DNA of 20,797 nt from Nitrogeniibacter sp050293885 (GTDB lineage Bacteria; Pseudomonadota; Gammaproteobacteria; Burkholderiales; Rhodocyclaceae), in assembly GCA_050293885.1 (NCBI GenBank), contig JBNKNO010000055.1, forward strand, positions 1 to 20,797, written 5' to 3'. Made by a program: the position numbers and the translations under genes. Below the pieces are notes generated by a model. It was not told the DNA's origin. It worked only from the letters and a program-made list of their open reading frames with translations, and did no database searches. Every line of letters begins with the position of its first letter. Position 1 is the stretch's first letter. Shown here in pieces: positions 8,432-15,585 of the stretch.

Positions 8432-8866
8432 ATGAAAATTCTCAAATCCCTGATTGCGACGGCACTGCTCGGTGCGAGCGTCGCGTGGGCCGAGTTGCCG
8501 AGCGTGACCCTGTACAAGGACCCGAACTGCGGTTGCTGCAGCAAGTGGGCCGAGCGCATGCGTGACGCCGGCTTCCACGTGAAGGAAGTGCACAGCCAGC
8601 AGATGGCGCAGGTGAAGCAGCAGCTGGGTGTGCCCGAGGCGCTCGGTTCGTGCCACACGGCACTTGTCGGCGGCTATCTGGTCGAAGGTCATGTGCCGGT
8701 GGCCGACGTGAAGCGTTTGCTCGAGTCGGGCACCGATGTCGCCGGCGTCGCGGTACCCGGCATGCCGGCGGGCTCGCCGGGCATGGAAGGGCCGTATCCG
8801 GCGGAGCACTACGATGTGCTCAGTTTCGAGCGCAGCGGCAAGGCGGCGGTGTTCGCGCGCCACTGA
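8432..8866 (+). CDS. DUF411 family periplasmic copper-binding-type protein (CopG-like)
   Basis: The 144-aa protein has a signal peptide cleaved near AWA-E (residue 20). A compact thioredoxin-like domain follows, with the DUF411 hallmarks: DPNCGCCSKW (Cys33, Cys35, Cys36), GSCHTA (Cys74, His75) and EGHVP (His87). The CopG members of this family bind several copper ions through the same cysteines and take part in copper resistance. AAGGA (8419-8423) is 8 nt before the ATG. The gene sits between a cytochrome c and a small exported protein and is probably cotranscribed with the former. Confidence 0.88.
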   Translation: MKILKSLIATALLGASVAWAELPSVTLYKDPNCGCCSKWAERMRDAGFHVKEVHSQQMAQVKQQLGVPEALGSCHTALVGGYLVEGHVPVADVKRLLESGTDVAGVAVPGMPAGSPGMEGPYPAEHYDVLSFERSGKAAVFARH

Positions 8867-8875
8867 AGGGGACGC

Positions 8876-8904
8876 GTCGGCGCGCCCGATACCGGCGCGC
8901 CGAC
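8876..8904. repeat. Perfect 11-bp-stem hairpin between the DUF411 gene and the next gene
   Basis: GTCGGCGCGCC (8876-8886) and GGCGCGCCGAC (8894-8904) are perfect inverted copies around a 7-nt loop. No T-run follows on either strand, so it is not a classical terminator. It starts 10 nt after the DUF411 stop and ends just before the ribosome-binding site TAGGAG (8907-8912) of the next gene. It could therefore protect the upstream mRNA end or limit translation downstream. Confidence 0.6.
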
Positions 8905-8918
8905 AGTAGGAGTGAGCA

Positions 8919-9254
8919 ATGAAGCACCCGATGACAGGAAGCCTCCGCATCGTCGCGCTGACGACGGTGCTTGCCTTGAGCAGTGCGCCGGCCATGGCGC
9001 AGCAACGCGGCACGGTGACCGGTGACAAGGCCACCGACATGGCGGTCGATCTGGTGGTGGTGCGGCCGCTGGGCATCGTCGGCGCGGCGGTGGGGACGGT
9101 CGGCTTTGTGCTGGCGCTGCCCTTTACGCTGCCAACCGGTTCGGCCGGCGAGACGGCGGAGGAGTGGATCGGCAAGCCGCTCGAATACACCTTCGACCGT
9201 CCGCTCGGGAATTTCAATCAGTGCGGCAAGGATCGCCATCCCTGCGGGCGCTGA
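8919..9254 (+). CDS. Small exported/membrane protein of unknown function
   Basis: The 111-aa protein has a signal peptide (to about MAQ, residue 28). One hydrophobic glycine-rich stretch follows (VVVRPLGIVGAAVGTVGFV, about 46-64), then GETAEEWIGKPLEYTFDRPLG. The pairing of an 'RPLG' turn before the hydrophobic stretch with a second 'RPLG' near the end is typical of a widespread small proteobacterial family sometimes labelled 'multidrug transporter'; that label has no clear basis. Two cysteines close the protein (NQCGKDRHPCGR). TAGGAG lies 6 nt before the ATG. It ends 8 nt from the stop of the convergent cation transporter. Confidence 0.75.
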   Translation: MKHPMTGSLRIVALTTVLALSSAPAMAQQRGTVTGDKATDMAVDLVVVRPLGIVGAAVGTVGFVLALPFTLPTGSAGETAEEWIGKPLEYTFDRPLGNFNQCGKDRHPCGR

Positions 9255-9262
9255 TGTCGGTG

Positions 9263-10123
9263 TCAGCCCTCGCGCAAGCGCAGGATGCGCCAGGCACCGT
9301 GCAGGATGAGTGCGCTGATGGCGGAGCCGATCACCCAGTCCGGCCATGCGGTGTGCAGCCAGCCGACCAATAGTGCGGCGACGATCACGCCCAGATTTGC
9401 CAGTGCGTCGTTGGCGGTGAATATCCAGCTCGCCTGCATGTGCGCGCCGCCGTGGCGATGACGCGCCAGTAGCAGCACGCAACTGGCGTTGGCCGCCAGT
9501 GCCAGCGTGGCGATGCCGAGCATGATGGGCGATTGGGGTTCCGCGCCGAACCACATGCGGCGCACCACCTCCAGCAGAATGCCCAATCCCAGAATGGCCT
9601 GCAGCCAGCCAGATAGATGGGCCATGCGCAGTTTGCGATGGCTGGCGGTGCCGACCGCGAACAGGGCCAGTGCATACACCGAGGCGTCGGCCAGCATGTC
9701 GAGGCCGTCGGCCATCAGACCGGTCGACTCCGCCCACCAGCCGGCGACAATCTCGACCACGAACATCCAGGCGTTGATGAGCATGAGCTGCCACAGCACC
9801 CGGCGTTCGTCGCTTTCGGGCATTGGTGCGCGTTCGCAGGGGCCGCTGTCGATCAGTTCGTGACCGAAGCCGAGCGGTGCGATGGCCTCGGCGATGGTTT
9901 GCGGGTCGCCGGCATGAAACACGGTGAGCGTGCGCGCCGGCAGATCGAAGGCGAGGCCGGCGATGTCATCGCGATCGGCCAGACGCATGCGCACCATCTG
10001 CTCTTCGCTCGGGCAGTCCATGCCGGGCAGGTGAAAGCGGCTGGTACGTTCTGCGGCGTGGGATGGATTCGGCGGGGCGTCGGGCGCCGCGTTCGCAGGG
10101 GTGTGGCAGTGGCAGTCGGACAC
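9263..10123 (-). CDS. Cation diffusion facilitator-type transporter with degenerate HMA-like N-terminal domain
   Basis: The 286-aa protein has a Cys/His start (SDCHCH), an HMA-like domain (about 28-92) whose metal motif is reduced to GMDCPSEE, and a membrane part (about 108-282) of about six helices with a CDF-like second helix. Helix 2 carries DGLDMLAD, giving the family's DxxxD metal site (Asp142, Asp146). The matching helix 5 reads FTANDALANLGV, so the usual HxxxD is DxxxN (Asp239, Asn243). The cytoplasmic C-terminal domain of classical CDF proteins is missing. The start is GTG at 10123 with no clear Shine-Dalgarno sequence, so it is less sure. Divalent cation export is the family role; altered ligands make the substrate uncertain. 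Confidence 0.8.
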   Translation of the reverse strand: MSDCHCHTPANAAPDAPPNPSHAAERTSRFHLPGMDCPSEEQMVRMRLADRDDIAGLAFDLPARTLTVFHAGDPQTIAEAIAPLGFGHELIDSGPCERAPMPESDERRVLWQLMLINAWMFVVEIVAGWWAESTGLMADGLDMLADASVYALALFAVGTASHRKLRMAHLSGWLQAILGLGILLEVVRRMWFGAEPQSPIMLGIATLALAANASCVLLLARHRHGGAHMQASWIFTANDALANLGVIVAALLVGWLHTAWPDWVIGSAISALILHGAWRILRLREG

Positions 10124-10250
10124 GGAGGGATGGCGCTGTGAGTGAGTTCTCAGTGTAGCGTCACGGCCTGTCGTTGGTGTTGAAAAAGCGAGTCACACAC
10201 CGAGGCAAATCCGCTCGGCCGGGTGGCGGGTCGCTCGCAGGCCAAGCGGG

Positions 10251-10256
10251 TAGAAT
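10251..10256 (+). promoter_or_regulatory. Putative -10 element upstream of the 307-aa gene
   Basis: TAGAAT matches the -10 consensus at five of six positions and lies 42 nt before the GTG start. No recognisable -35 is found at 16-18 nt upstream, so this is a partial promoter call only. Confidence 0.35.
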
Positions 10257-10297
10257 GCCCCCTTGTTTGTCTGCATTGCATCAATCGGGAGTAGCGC

Positions 10298-11221
10298 GTG
10301 GTTACACAGGTGGATTGTCGGGGTGAGAAGATCGGTGAGGCGGGGCCGACCGTGGAAATCGTGCTCAAGGAGCTGGTGCGCCGTATTTGCGCGCGCGACC
10401 AGCGCCTCGAAGGCATCCCCGGCCACGTCGTGGTGGCCGACGACTTCCCGGCTGCACTCATCGACCTCGGCGATCCGCCGTCACCGGCCGGCGCCATCGT
10501 GCCCACCGTGGCGCGGACGCTGTATCGCGAATCCGGCCCGGTGCTGGTGCTCGAAGGTGCCCAGGTGGCGGCGGCCCTGGGAGGCGAGGCCGAGGACATG
10601 GCCCGTTTCGTTCACCTGCTGCACAGTGAAATGTGGCGTATTCGACTGCATCTGGACGCGCTCGCGGCCGGTGAGGATGCGCTGGGGGCCTGGCGGGATT
10701 CCGCGTTCGATAGTCAGCTGCGTCCGGTCGTCGAGGCGATGCGGCACGAGTACGGCGTAACGCGCCGCGCAGTGTGGTCGCTGCCCGCCGATGCGGACCT
10801 CATGCTCAAGCACTTGATGGACGTACTCGACGCCCTGCCGCCCGCCACGCAGGAAGATGTGACCCTGGCACTGTCGAGCGACGATCTGGACGGTCTGTTC
10901 GTGCGCAGCCTGGGGCGCATTGCGCACCTGGTGCAGACGGCCGCTCATGCGCAGGGCTATCTGGCCGGCCTCGGCAAGCCACTGGCGGCGATCAGTCCCG
11001 AGATGGATTCGGCGCTCACCGAAGGCTTCTTCGGCGCGCACTGGGGGCCGCTCACCGAGCACCTCGACGCCCTGTTCAATGCCGATGCCGACGCCGACAT
11101 CGAAGCACAGCGCCATCATCTGCAAGAGACGGTGGTGGGCGTTTTCGCCAGTCTGGGCCTGCAGGTGCGCCGAGCCGAGGATGGTGGCGTGTGGATCGAG
11201 CCGGGCGCGGCCGGGGGCTGA
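10298..11221 (+). CDS. Conserved-looking cytoplasmic protein of unknown function (307 aa)
   Basis: The protein is not recognised. It has no signal peptide and no membrane segment, and it is mostly helical with many acidic residues. Visible landmarks are EIVLKELVRRICARDQRLEG near residue 20, an Ala/Leu-rich helix LLHSEMWRIRLHLDAL (about 107-122), LPPATQEDVTLAL in the middle and an acidic stretch FNADADADIEAQ. No nucleotide-binding or metal motif is visible. The GTG start is supported by GGGAG at 10287-10291, 6 nt upstream. It is a single-gene unit with its own -10-like element and ends at the strong terminator it shares with the nos operon. Codon use looks like its neighbours, so it is very likely a real gene. 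Confidence 0.75.
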   Translation: MVTQVDCRGEKIGEAGPTVEIVLKELVRRICARDQRLEGIPGHVVVADDFPAALIDLGDPPSPAGAIVPTVARTLYRESGPVLVLEGAQVAAALGGEAEDMARFVHLLHSEMWRIRLHLDALAAGEDALGAWRDSAFDSQLRPVVEAMRHEYGVTRRAVWSLPADADLMLKHLMDVLDALPPATQEDVTLALSSDDLDGLFVRSLGRIAHLVQTAAHAQGYLAGLGKPLAAISPEMDSALTEGFFGAHWGPLTEHLDALFNADADADIEAQRHHLQETVVGVFASLGLQVRRAEDGGVWIEPGAAGG

Positions 11222-11281
11222 ACAAGGCGTTCGGTCGCCACCACCGCGGCGACGGGGCTGCAAGCGTGTCGAGATACGTTG

Positions 11282-11313
11282 AAAAAAGGGAGGCGGAGCG
11301 CCTCCCTTTTTTT
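11282..11313. terminator. Bidirectional rho-independent terminator (307-aa gene and nos operon)
   Basis: The stem GGGAGGCG (11288-11295) and CGCCTCCC (11299-11306) encloses loop GAG. It is flanked by six A on the left and seven T on the right, so it works in both directions. It ends the rightward 307-aa gene (stop at 11221) and the leftward nos operon, whose last stop is at 11338, 25 nt away. Confidence 0.92.
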
Positions 11314-11337
11314 GCGGGTTGTCTGCGTGCGCAGGCC

Positions 11338-11694
11338 TCAGTGCGTGCCGAGCAGCGGATCGTCGAGTAGCGCGGTGAGCAGCGCGCCCAGGTTCTCTTT
11401 CGGATCCGCGCCGCAGCGGGTGATCGGGTCGGCCCTCACGCTGCCGTCGGCGCCATGCAGATGGTTGGGGCGACTGGCCAGATCGGCGTGGGTAGGGGCG
11501 GTGTCGATCATCAGCGCCTGCTCGCCGCACTGCCAGCTCACGGCATAGGCGTCACGGGCGGCATAGCGGATTTCGAGGCGCACGCCGCTGTCCAGGTTCA
11601 CGATCAGCGCGTCCTGCTTCAACTCGGGTGCGCCCTCGAGGCGGGGACCAAACTCGGTGGCCAGCCATTCGGCCAGTTCGATGTGCAGGCTCAT
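11338..11694 (-). CDS. DUF6516/TumE-like protein, last gene of the nos operon
   Basis: The 118-aa protein has an alpha/beta pattern. The segment AYAVSWQCG is followed by MIDTAPTHADLASRPNHLH and then GSVRADP. This fits the DUF6516 (TumE-type toxin) layout, in which a DNAPHH-like turn is followed by an FPHHKH-like histidine cluster. The match is from memory of the family pattern and not from a search. Its ATG overlaps the stop of the 90-aa gene upstream (ATGA), so the two are coupled. TumE-type proteins are toxins of toxin-antitoxin pairs; toxicity here is unproven. A role in nitrous oxide reduction is the alternative, given the operon position. Confidence 0.7.
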   Translation of the reverse strand: MSLHIELAEWLATEFGPRLEGAPELKQDALIVNLDSGVRLEIRYAARDAYAVSWQCGEQALMIDTAPTHADLASRPNHLHGADGSVRADPITRCGADPKENLGALLTALLDDPLLGTH

Positions 11695-11963
11695 CCGCGG
11701 TTGCCCTCCTGCAGGTGTGCGGCGAGCATGTCGCGGATGGACTGGCGCGTTTCGTCCAGGATGCGTGCCGACAGATAGTGTTCGTAGGCCGGATGTTCGT
11801 CCACTTCACCGGCCTCGATACGCGCGAGCAGGGCCTGTGGGTCGGTGCTCTGCCATTGATCGAGCACGCGATCGCGGTTGCTGCGCAGTTCGTACATCAG
11901 GCGCGAGAGCGATTCGATCTCGACTGCGTCTTCGGGCGCTAGCCCGTCAAAGAAGTTTGCCAT
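11691..11963 (-). CDS. Small helical protein (90 aa), partner of the DUF6516-like gene
   Basis: The protein is soluble, acidic and almost all helical, with no signal peptide, no cysteine and no helix-turn-helix. Landmarks are an N-terminal FFDGLAPEDAVEIESLSRLM and a C-terminal EHPAYEHYLSARILDE. The first could be a coiled helix; the second is rich in aromatic and acidic residues. It begins 6 nt after the nosL stop with GAGGA just ahead of the ATG, and overlaps the next gene by four bases. Antitoxin-before-toxin order suggests it could neutralise the downstream protein; this is inferred from gene order only. Confidence 0.75.
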   Translation of the reverse strand: MANFFDGLAPEDAVEIESLSRLMYELRSNRDRVLDQWQSTDPQALLARIEAGEVDEHPAYEHYLSARILDETRQSIRDMLAAHLQEGNRG

Positions 11964-11969
11964 CGTTCC

Positions 11970-12491
11970 TCACATCTTCTGGTCGCGCAGGACACCACCG
12001 TCGAGCGTGACCATGTCGGGTTTGACTTCGTTGAACTTCATTACCTGGCCACCGTGCGCCTTGGCGAAGGCACTGGCGTCGGCCTCCATGGCGAAGGCGC
12101 CAATGGTCGGCCCCATCGAGCCGTGCCTGTCCGAACCCAGCACGTAGAAGGCGGCAGTGGCGTCGATCCAGTGTCCGCGCGGCTGCGCCCAGTCTGCCTT
12201 GCCCATATCCTGGACGAACACCGCGCGCACGCGCCGTGCCTGCTCGGGGGCGAGGTAGACGTTGAACATCTCCACCGTATCGCAGAAGAAGTCCGGCTCG
12301 CTGGCGCCATCGTACAGGATCTGCCCCTTGGGGCCGGGGAAATTCGCCAGCAGCATGCCGTCGAGCACGCAGGTCGTGCCGTCGGTGATCTCTACCGGCA
12401 CGGCGGCCGTGTCTTGCTGCTTCGCGCATCCGGCAAGCAGGGTGGTGGTGGCCACGGCGGCCATGAGCAGTGACTTGATCGGCGCCTTCAT
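11970..12491 (-). CDS. nosL: NosL, copper-binding lipoprotein for nitrous-oxide reductase maturation
   Basis: The 173-aa protein has a lipoprotein signal with lipobox LLAGC (Cys22), placing it on a periplasm-facing membrane. The rest matches NosL in layout: TCVLDGMLLANFPGPKGQI after the linker, PDFFCDTVEMF in the middle, FVQDMGKADW and, near the end, GSMGPTIGAFAME and GGQVMKF. NosL delivers Cu(I) to the NosZ CuZ site; the many methionines suit this. The ATG at 12491 has GGAG 9 nt upstream and overlaps the nosY stop by four bases. Upstream in-frame Met codons exist but would delay the signal peptide. Confidence 0.9.
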   Translation of the reverse strand: MKAPIKSLLMAAVATTTLLAGCAKQQDTAAVPVEITDGTTCVLDGMLLANFPGPKGQILYDGASEPDFFCDTVEMFNVYLAPEQARRVRAVFVQDMGKADWAQPRGHWIDATAAFYVLGSDRHGSMGPTIGAFAMEADASAFAKAHGGQVMKFNEVKPDMVTLDGGVLRDQKM

Positions 12492-13309
12492 CGGCGGAAT
12501 CTCCATGCAGCGATGCCCAGCGGTGCAGCGATCCACAGGCACATGATGAGGCCCAGTGACAAGGGATCGGCCAGGCGGGAAGGGAAAACGGTGGATAGCC
12601 CGTACAGGGTGTGCACCTGATCAAGGCTGAAGATGTTGAGCACTCGGAACACGTCTGCCGGGTTGGCCAGCATCAGCCACGGGAATATCTCGCCGCCGTA
12701 CTGACCGCCGGTGGCCACCAGCGCACCGAGCAGCAGCAGATCGAACACCAGCACGAAGAAGAACCACAGCGCGATGGCCAACCCCGAGGCGCGCGTGCGG
12801 TCGGTGGCGAACACCGAGACCATCACCGCGAGGCTCAAAAAGGCCATGCCCAGCAACACCGAACTGAGCATGAAACCGGCGTAGTGGAACAGCGCGGTCA
12901 GATCCAGCTGGGCGGATAGCACGACACCTACCAAGCCGAAACCGGCAACGGTCGAAAAGGCCAAGGCCGCCGACAAGCCGAAGAATTTCCCGAGCAGCAG
13001 TTCAAGCCGGGTGATGGGCAAGGACAACAGCAGATCGAGCGAGCCGCGCTCGCGCTCGCCGACGATGGCATCGAAACCGAGCATCAGGGAAATCAGTGGG
13101 ATCAGGTAGATCACCAGGCTGACCAGCGAGGCGATGGTGACCTCGATCGAGCGGAAACCGACCGCGCCCTGCTGGGCGCCACCGGCGTAGGCGATGACCA
13201 GCGCGAAGGTGGTGAACACCAGCGCGACCGCCAATACCCAGCGGTTGCGGATGCGGTCCCAGAATTCCTTGCCGGCGATGGTGGCGATCTGACGAAATTC
13301 GAGGTTCAT
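12488..13309 (-). CDS. nosY: NosY, ABC transporter membrane subunit
   Basis: The 273-aa protein has about six membrane helices. It begins with the typical short cytoplasmic lead (ATIAGKEFWDRIRNRWV). The conserved cytoplasmic coupling segment is DAIVGERERGSLDLLLSLPI (about 80-99), as in NosY and other ABC-2-type permeases. With NosF it forms the transporter that acts with NosD in supplying sulfur or otherwise assembling CuZ in NosZ. AAGGA lies 9 nt before the ATG. The gap to nosF is 21 nt and nosL overlaps its end, consistent with one operon. Confidence 0.92.
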   Translation of the reverse strand: MNLEFRQIATIAGKEFWDRIRNRWVLAVALVFTTFALVIAYAGGAQQGAVGFRSIEVTIASLVSLVIYLIPLISLMLGFDAIVGERERGSLDLLLSLPITRLELLLGKFFGLSAALAFSTVAGFGLVGVVLSAQLDLTALFHYAGFMLSSVLLGMAFLSLAVMVSVFATDRTRASGLAIALWFFFVLVFDLLLLGALVATGGQYGGEIFPWLMLANPADVFRVLNIFSLDQVHTLYGLSTVFPSRLADPLSLGLIMCLWIAAPLGIAAWRFRR

Positions 13310-13330
13310 GATTGCGTTTCCTTTGACCCG

Positions 13331-14329
13331 TCAGTCCGAGAATCCGAAGAACACGTCCTCGAGCGAAGGCTCGCGCACGGTCAGATCGAGTACGCGTCCG
13401 CCGAGTGCGGCCAGTGCCTCGATGACCGCCATTTTGGTTTCGCGCCGGCATTGGACCGCGACGTGGCTCTCGCGGGCCTCGATGGCGCTGATCGGCAGGT
13501 GGCCGAGCGCCGAGCGCACGGCTTCGAAATCTTCCGGCGCGACGCGTACATCGAACCACAGCGGTAGGTCCATCTGCTCACGCAGCGCCTGGACCGTGCC
13601 GCTGGCCTGCACGAGGCCCTTGGCCATGATCGCCAGGCGGTCGACGCGCTCCTGGATTTCGGCGAGGATGTGCGAGGTCAGGATCATGGTGACCCCTTCG
13701 GCCTTGAGACCGCGCAGGATGGCGTAGAAATCGCGGATCGCCTCGGGGTCGAGGCCGGTGGTCGGCTCGTCGAGGAACAGCAGTTGCGGGTGGCCGAGCA
13801 GGGCCTGGGCAAAGCCCAGCCGCTGGCGCATGCCCTTGGAGAATTCGCGCACGCGCCGCCTGCTCGCATGGGTGAGGCCAACCTTGTCGAGCAGGGCGGG
13901 GCATTCACGTGCGTCGGCGCCCTTGAGGTGGGCGAAGAACTGCAAGGTCTCAAGCGCCGTGAGGTTGTCGTAGAGCACCACGTTTTCGGGCAGGTAGCCG
14001 ATGCGCCGACGCACCGCGCGAAAGTCGCTGCCGCTGACCGCCACACCGTCGATGCGGATCTCGCCGGCGGTGGGGGCGAGCAGGCCCAGCATCATCTTGA
14101 ACAGGGTGCTCTTGCCGGCGCCGTTGTGGCCGATCAGACCAAACAACTCACCGCGTCCGACGGCCAGGTCGACGCCATTGACTGCTTGCACCTTGCCGAA
14201 GTGGCGAACGACCCCATGCGCCTCGATCACGCTGGCGGCGCGCGTCGCATCTACCGCCGTGGCGGCACTGCGATTGCCAGCGGGCACGGGTGCGATGGTC
14301 TCAAGGGGGCGTTTCAAAACGTTTTCCAA
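13331..14329 (-). CDS. nosF: NosF, ABC transporter ATP-binding subunit
   Basis: The 332-aa protein has all ATPase motifs: Walker A GHNGAGKST (67-75), signature FSKGMRQR (about 163-170), Walker B LLFLDEP (about 183-189), D-loop GLDP and switch TSH. The Q-loop position reads LPEN. A C-terminal domain (about 240-332) follows, as in NosF and gliding-type ABC proteins. The chosen start is TTG at 14329, with GGAG 8 nt upstream, overlapping nosD by 29 nt. This gives about 34 extra residues before the ATPase fold. An internal GTG at 14230 would give a 299-aa protein closer to common NosF size but has no ribosome-binding site. Confidence 0.9.
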   Translation of the reverse strand: MENVLKRPLETIAPVPAGNRSAATAVDATRAASVIEAHGVVRHFGKVQAVNGVDLAVGRGELFGLIGHNGAGKSTLFKMMLGLLAPTAGEIRIDGVAVSGSDFRAVRRRIGYLPENVVLYDNLTALETLQFFAHLKGADARECPALLDKVGLTHASRRRVREFSKGMRQRLGFAQALLGHPQLLFLDEPTTGLDPEAIRDFYAILRGLKAEGVTMILTSHILAEIQERVDRLAIMAKGLVQASGTVQALREQMDLPLWFDVRVAPEDFEAVRSALGHLPISAIEARESHVAVQCRRETKMAVIEALAALGGRVLDLTVREPSLEDVFFGFSD

Positions 14330-15575
14330 GCCAGATACTCCAGTCGGTGTGCGCGGGTGTCATGCGCGGCGAGCGATCCACCACGCTGGGCGCACGCAGC
14401 ACCGGGAACTGTTGCGCGATCAATCTCAGGCTCTGCACGGCCGGGCTGGCCATCAGCAGGCGCATCATCGGATAGCGCCAGGTCAGCCGGTCGACGATGT
14501 CGTTGGCCTCGTAGGGCACATCGCCGCGCGCATCGCCATTGCGATCCCAGCCAAGATAGTTACTCCAGTAGTTGCCGGCCTTGATTCCCCACAATTCGTC
14601 ACGTGCGGCCACGTACTTGACCTGCGATTGGTTGGCGACGAAGTCGTTTTCGTCCACCTGATTGTGAATCGAGCCGGCCCACAAATGGATGCCGACCACG
14701 TTGTCGACGATGAGGTTGTCGCGGATCTCGTTGTACTCGGCGTCGTAGATGAAGAAGCCGCGGTGGTTGCCCGCTACCACGTTGCCCTCGATCACCGAGT
14801 CCTGGATGGTGCGCAACATGATGCCGTGGTCGGAATTGCCCCAGGCGCGGTTGTTGCGCACGATCTGGTCACGGGTCATCATCAGCGCCAGCCCGCCGCG
14901 GTTGTGGTAGGAGTCGTTGTTCTCCCAGGTGTTGTGGTAGGAGTTCATGTAGTGCGTGCCGTAGCGCACGTTGTGGATCTTGTTGCCGCGAAACAGCGCG
15001 TGGTGCGAGACATCCACGTAGATGCCGTCACGCACGAAGCTGATTTCGTTGCCGATGATCTTGGCGTGCTGGGCGTTGTAGAGCTCGATGCCGTTGCCGC
15101 GCTGGGCCGAGGGGTGGTCGCGCTTGCCGGTGATGATGTTGTCGCGCACCTCTACGCCGGAGACCTTCTCGATCCACAGACCGAACAGGGTGTAGCTGAA
15201 GCTGCAGTTGCGCACGGTGGTATTGTCGGCGCCCGGCTTGATGTACACCCCGGCGTTCTGTGCGCCCAGATCGTCTCCCGAGTCGGCGATGATGAATCCG
15301 TCGAGGGTGACATGGGGCGCGGTGATGCGGACGGTGTCGCCCCTCATGCCGCCGGAGATTGTCGGCCAGCGAACGCCGATCAGGGTCACGGGTTTATCGA
15401 CGTGCAGATTCTCCACATACCGCCCGCGCAACACCCGCACGGTGTCGCCGTCGGCGGCGCGGTCGATGGCCGCCTGGATCGATTCGCCCGGCTGCACCGT
15501 CCATTCGCCGGCGGTCACACCCTGGCACAGGCACAGGGCGGCAAGGGCGGCAAGCAGGTATTTCAACGTGGTCAT
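14301..15575 (-). CDS. nosD: NosD, periplasmic beta-helix copper-site maturation protein
   Basis: The 424-aa protein has a signal peptide (cleaved near GVTA-GEW). It then shows a right-handed beta-helix built of repeated carbohydrate-binding-type (CASH/NosD) turns, seen as recurrent NxI/NxV turns such as VEVRDNIITG, KIIGNEISFV, NKIHNVRYG and IEGNVVAGN. NosD works with NosFY in assembling the CuZ cluster of NosZ. Near the C-terminus ELWGIKAGNYWSNYLG and DRNGDARGDVPY are typical NosD motifs. The ATG at 15573-15575 lies 10 nt after the upstream gene's stop; no strong Shine-Dalgarno is seen, so translation may be coupled. Confidence 0.93.
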   Translation of the reverse strand: MTTLKYLLAALAALCLCQGVTAGEWTVQPGESIQAAIDRAADGDTVRVLRGRYVENLHVDKPVTLIGVRWPTISGGMRGDTVRITAPHVTLDGFIIADSGDDLGAQNAGVYIKPGADNTTVRNCSFSYTLFGLWIEKVSGVEVRDNIITGKRDHPSAQRGNGIELYNAQHAKIIGNEISFVRDGIYVDVSHHALFRGNKIHNVRYGTHYMNSYHNTWENNDSYHNRGGLALMMTRDQIVRNNRAWGNSDHGIMLRTIQDSVIEGNVVAGNHRGFFIYDAEYNEIRDNLIVDNVVGIHLWAGSIHNQVDENDFVANQSQVKYVAARDELWGIKAGNYWSNYLGWDRNGDARGDVPYEANDIVDRLTWRYPMMRLLMASPAVQSLRLIAQQFPVLRAPSVVDRSPRMTPAHTDWSIWLGKRFETPP

Positions 15576-15585
15576 GGCGTGTGCG

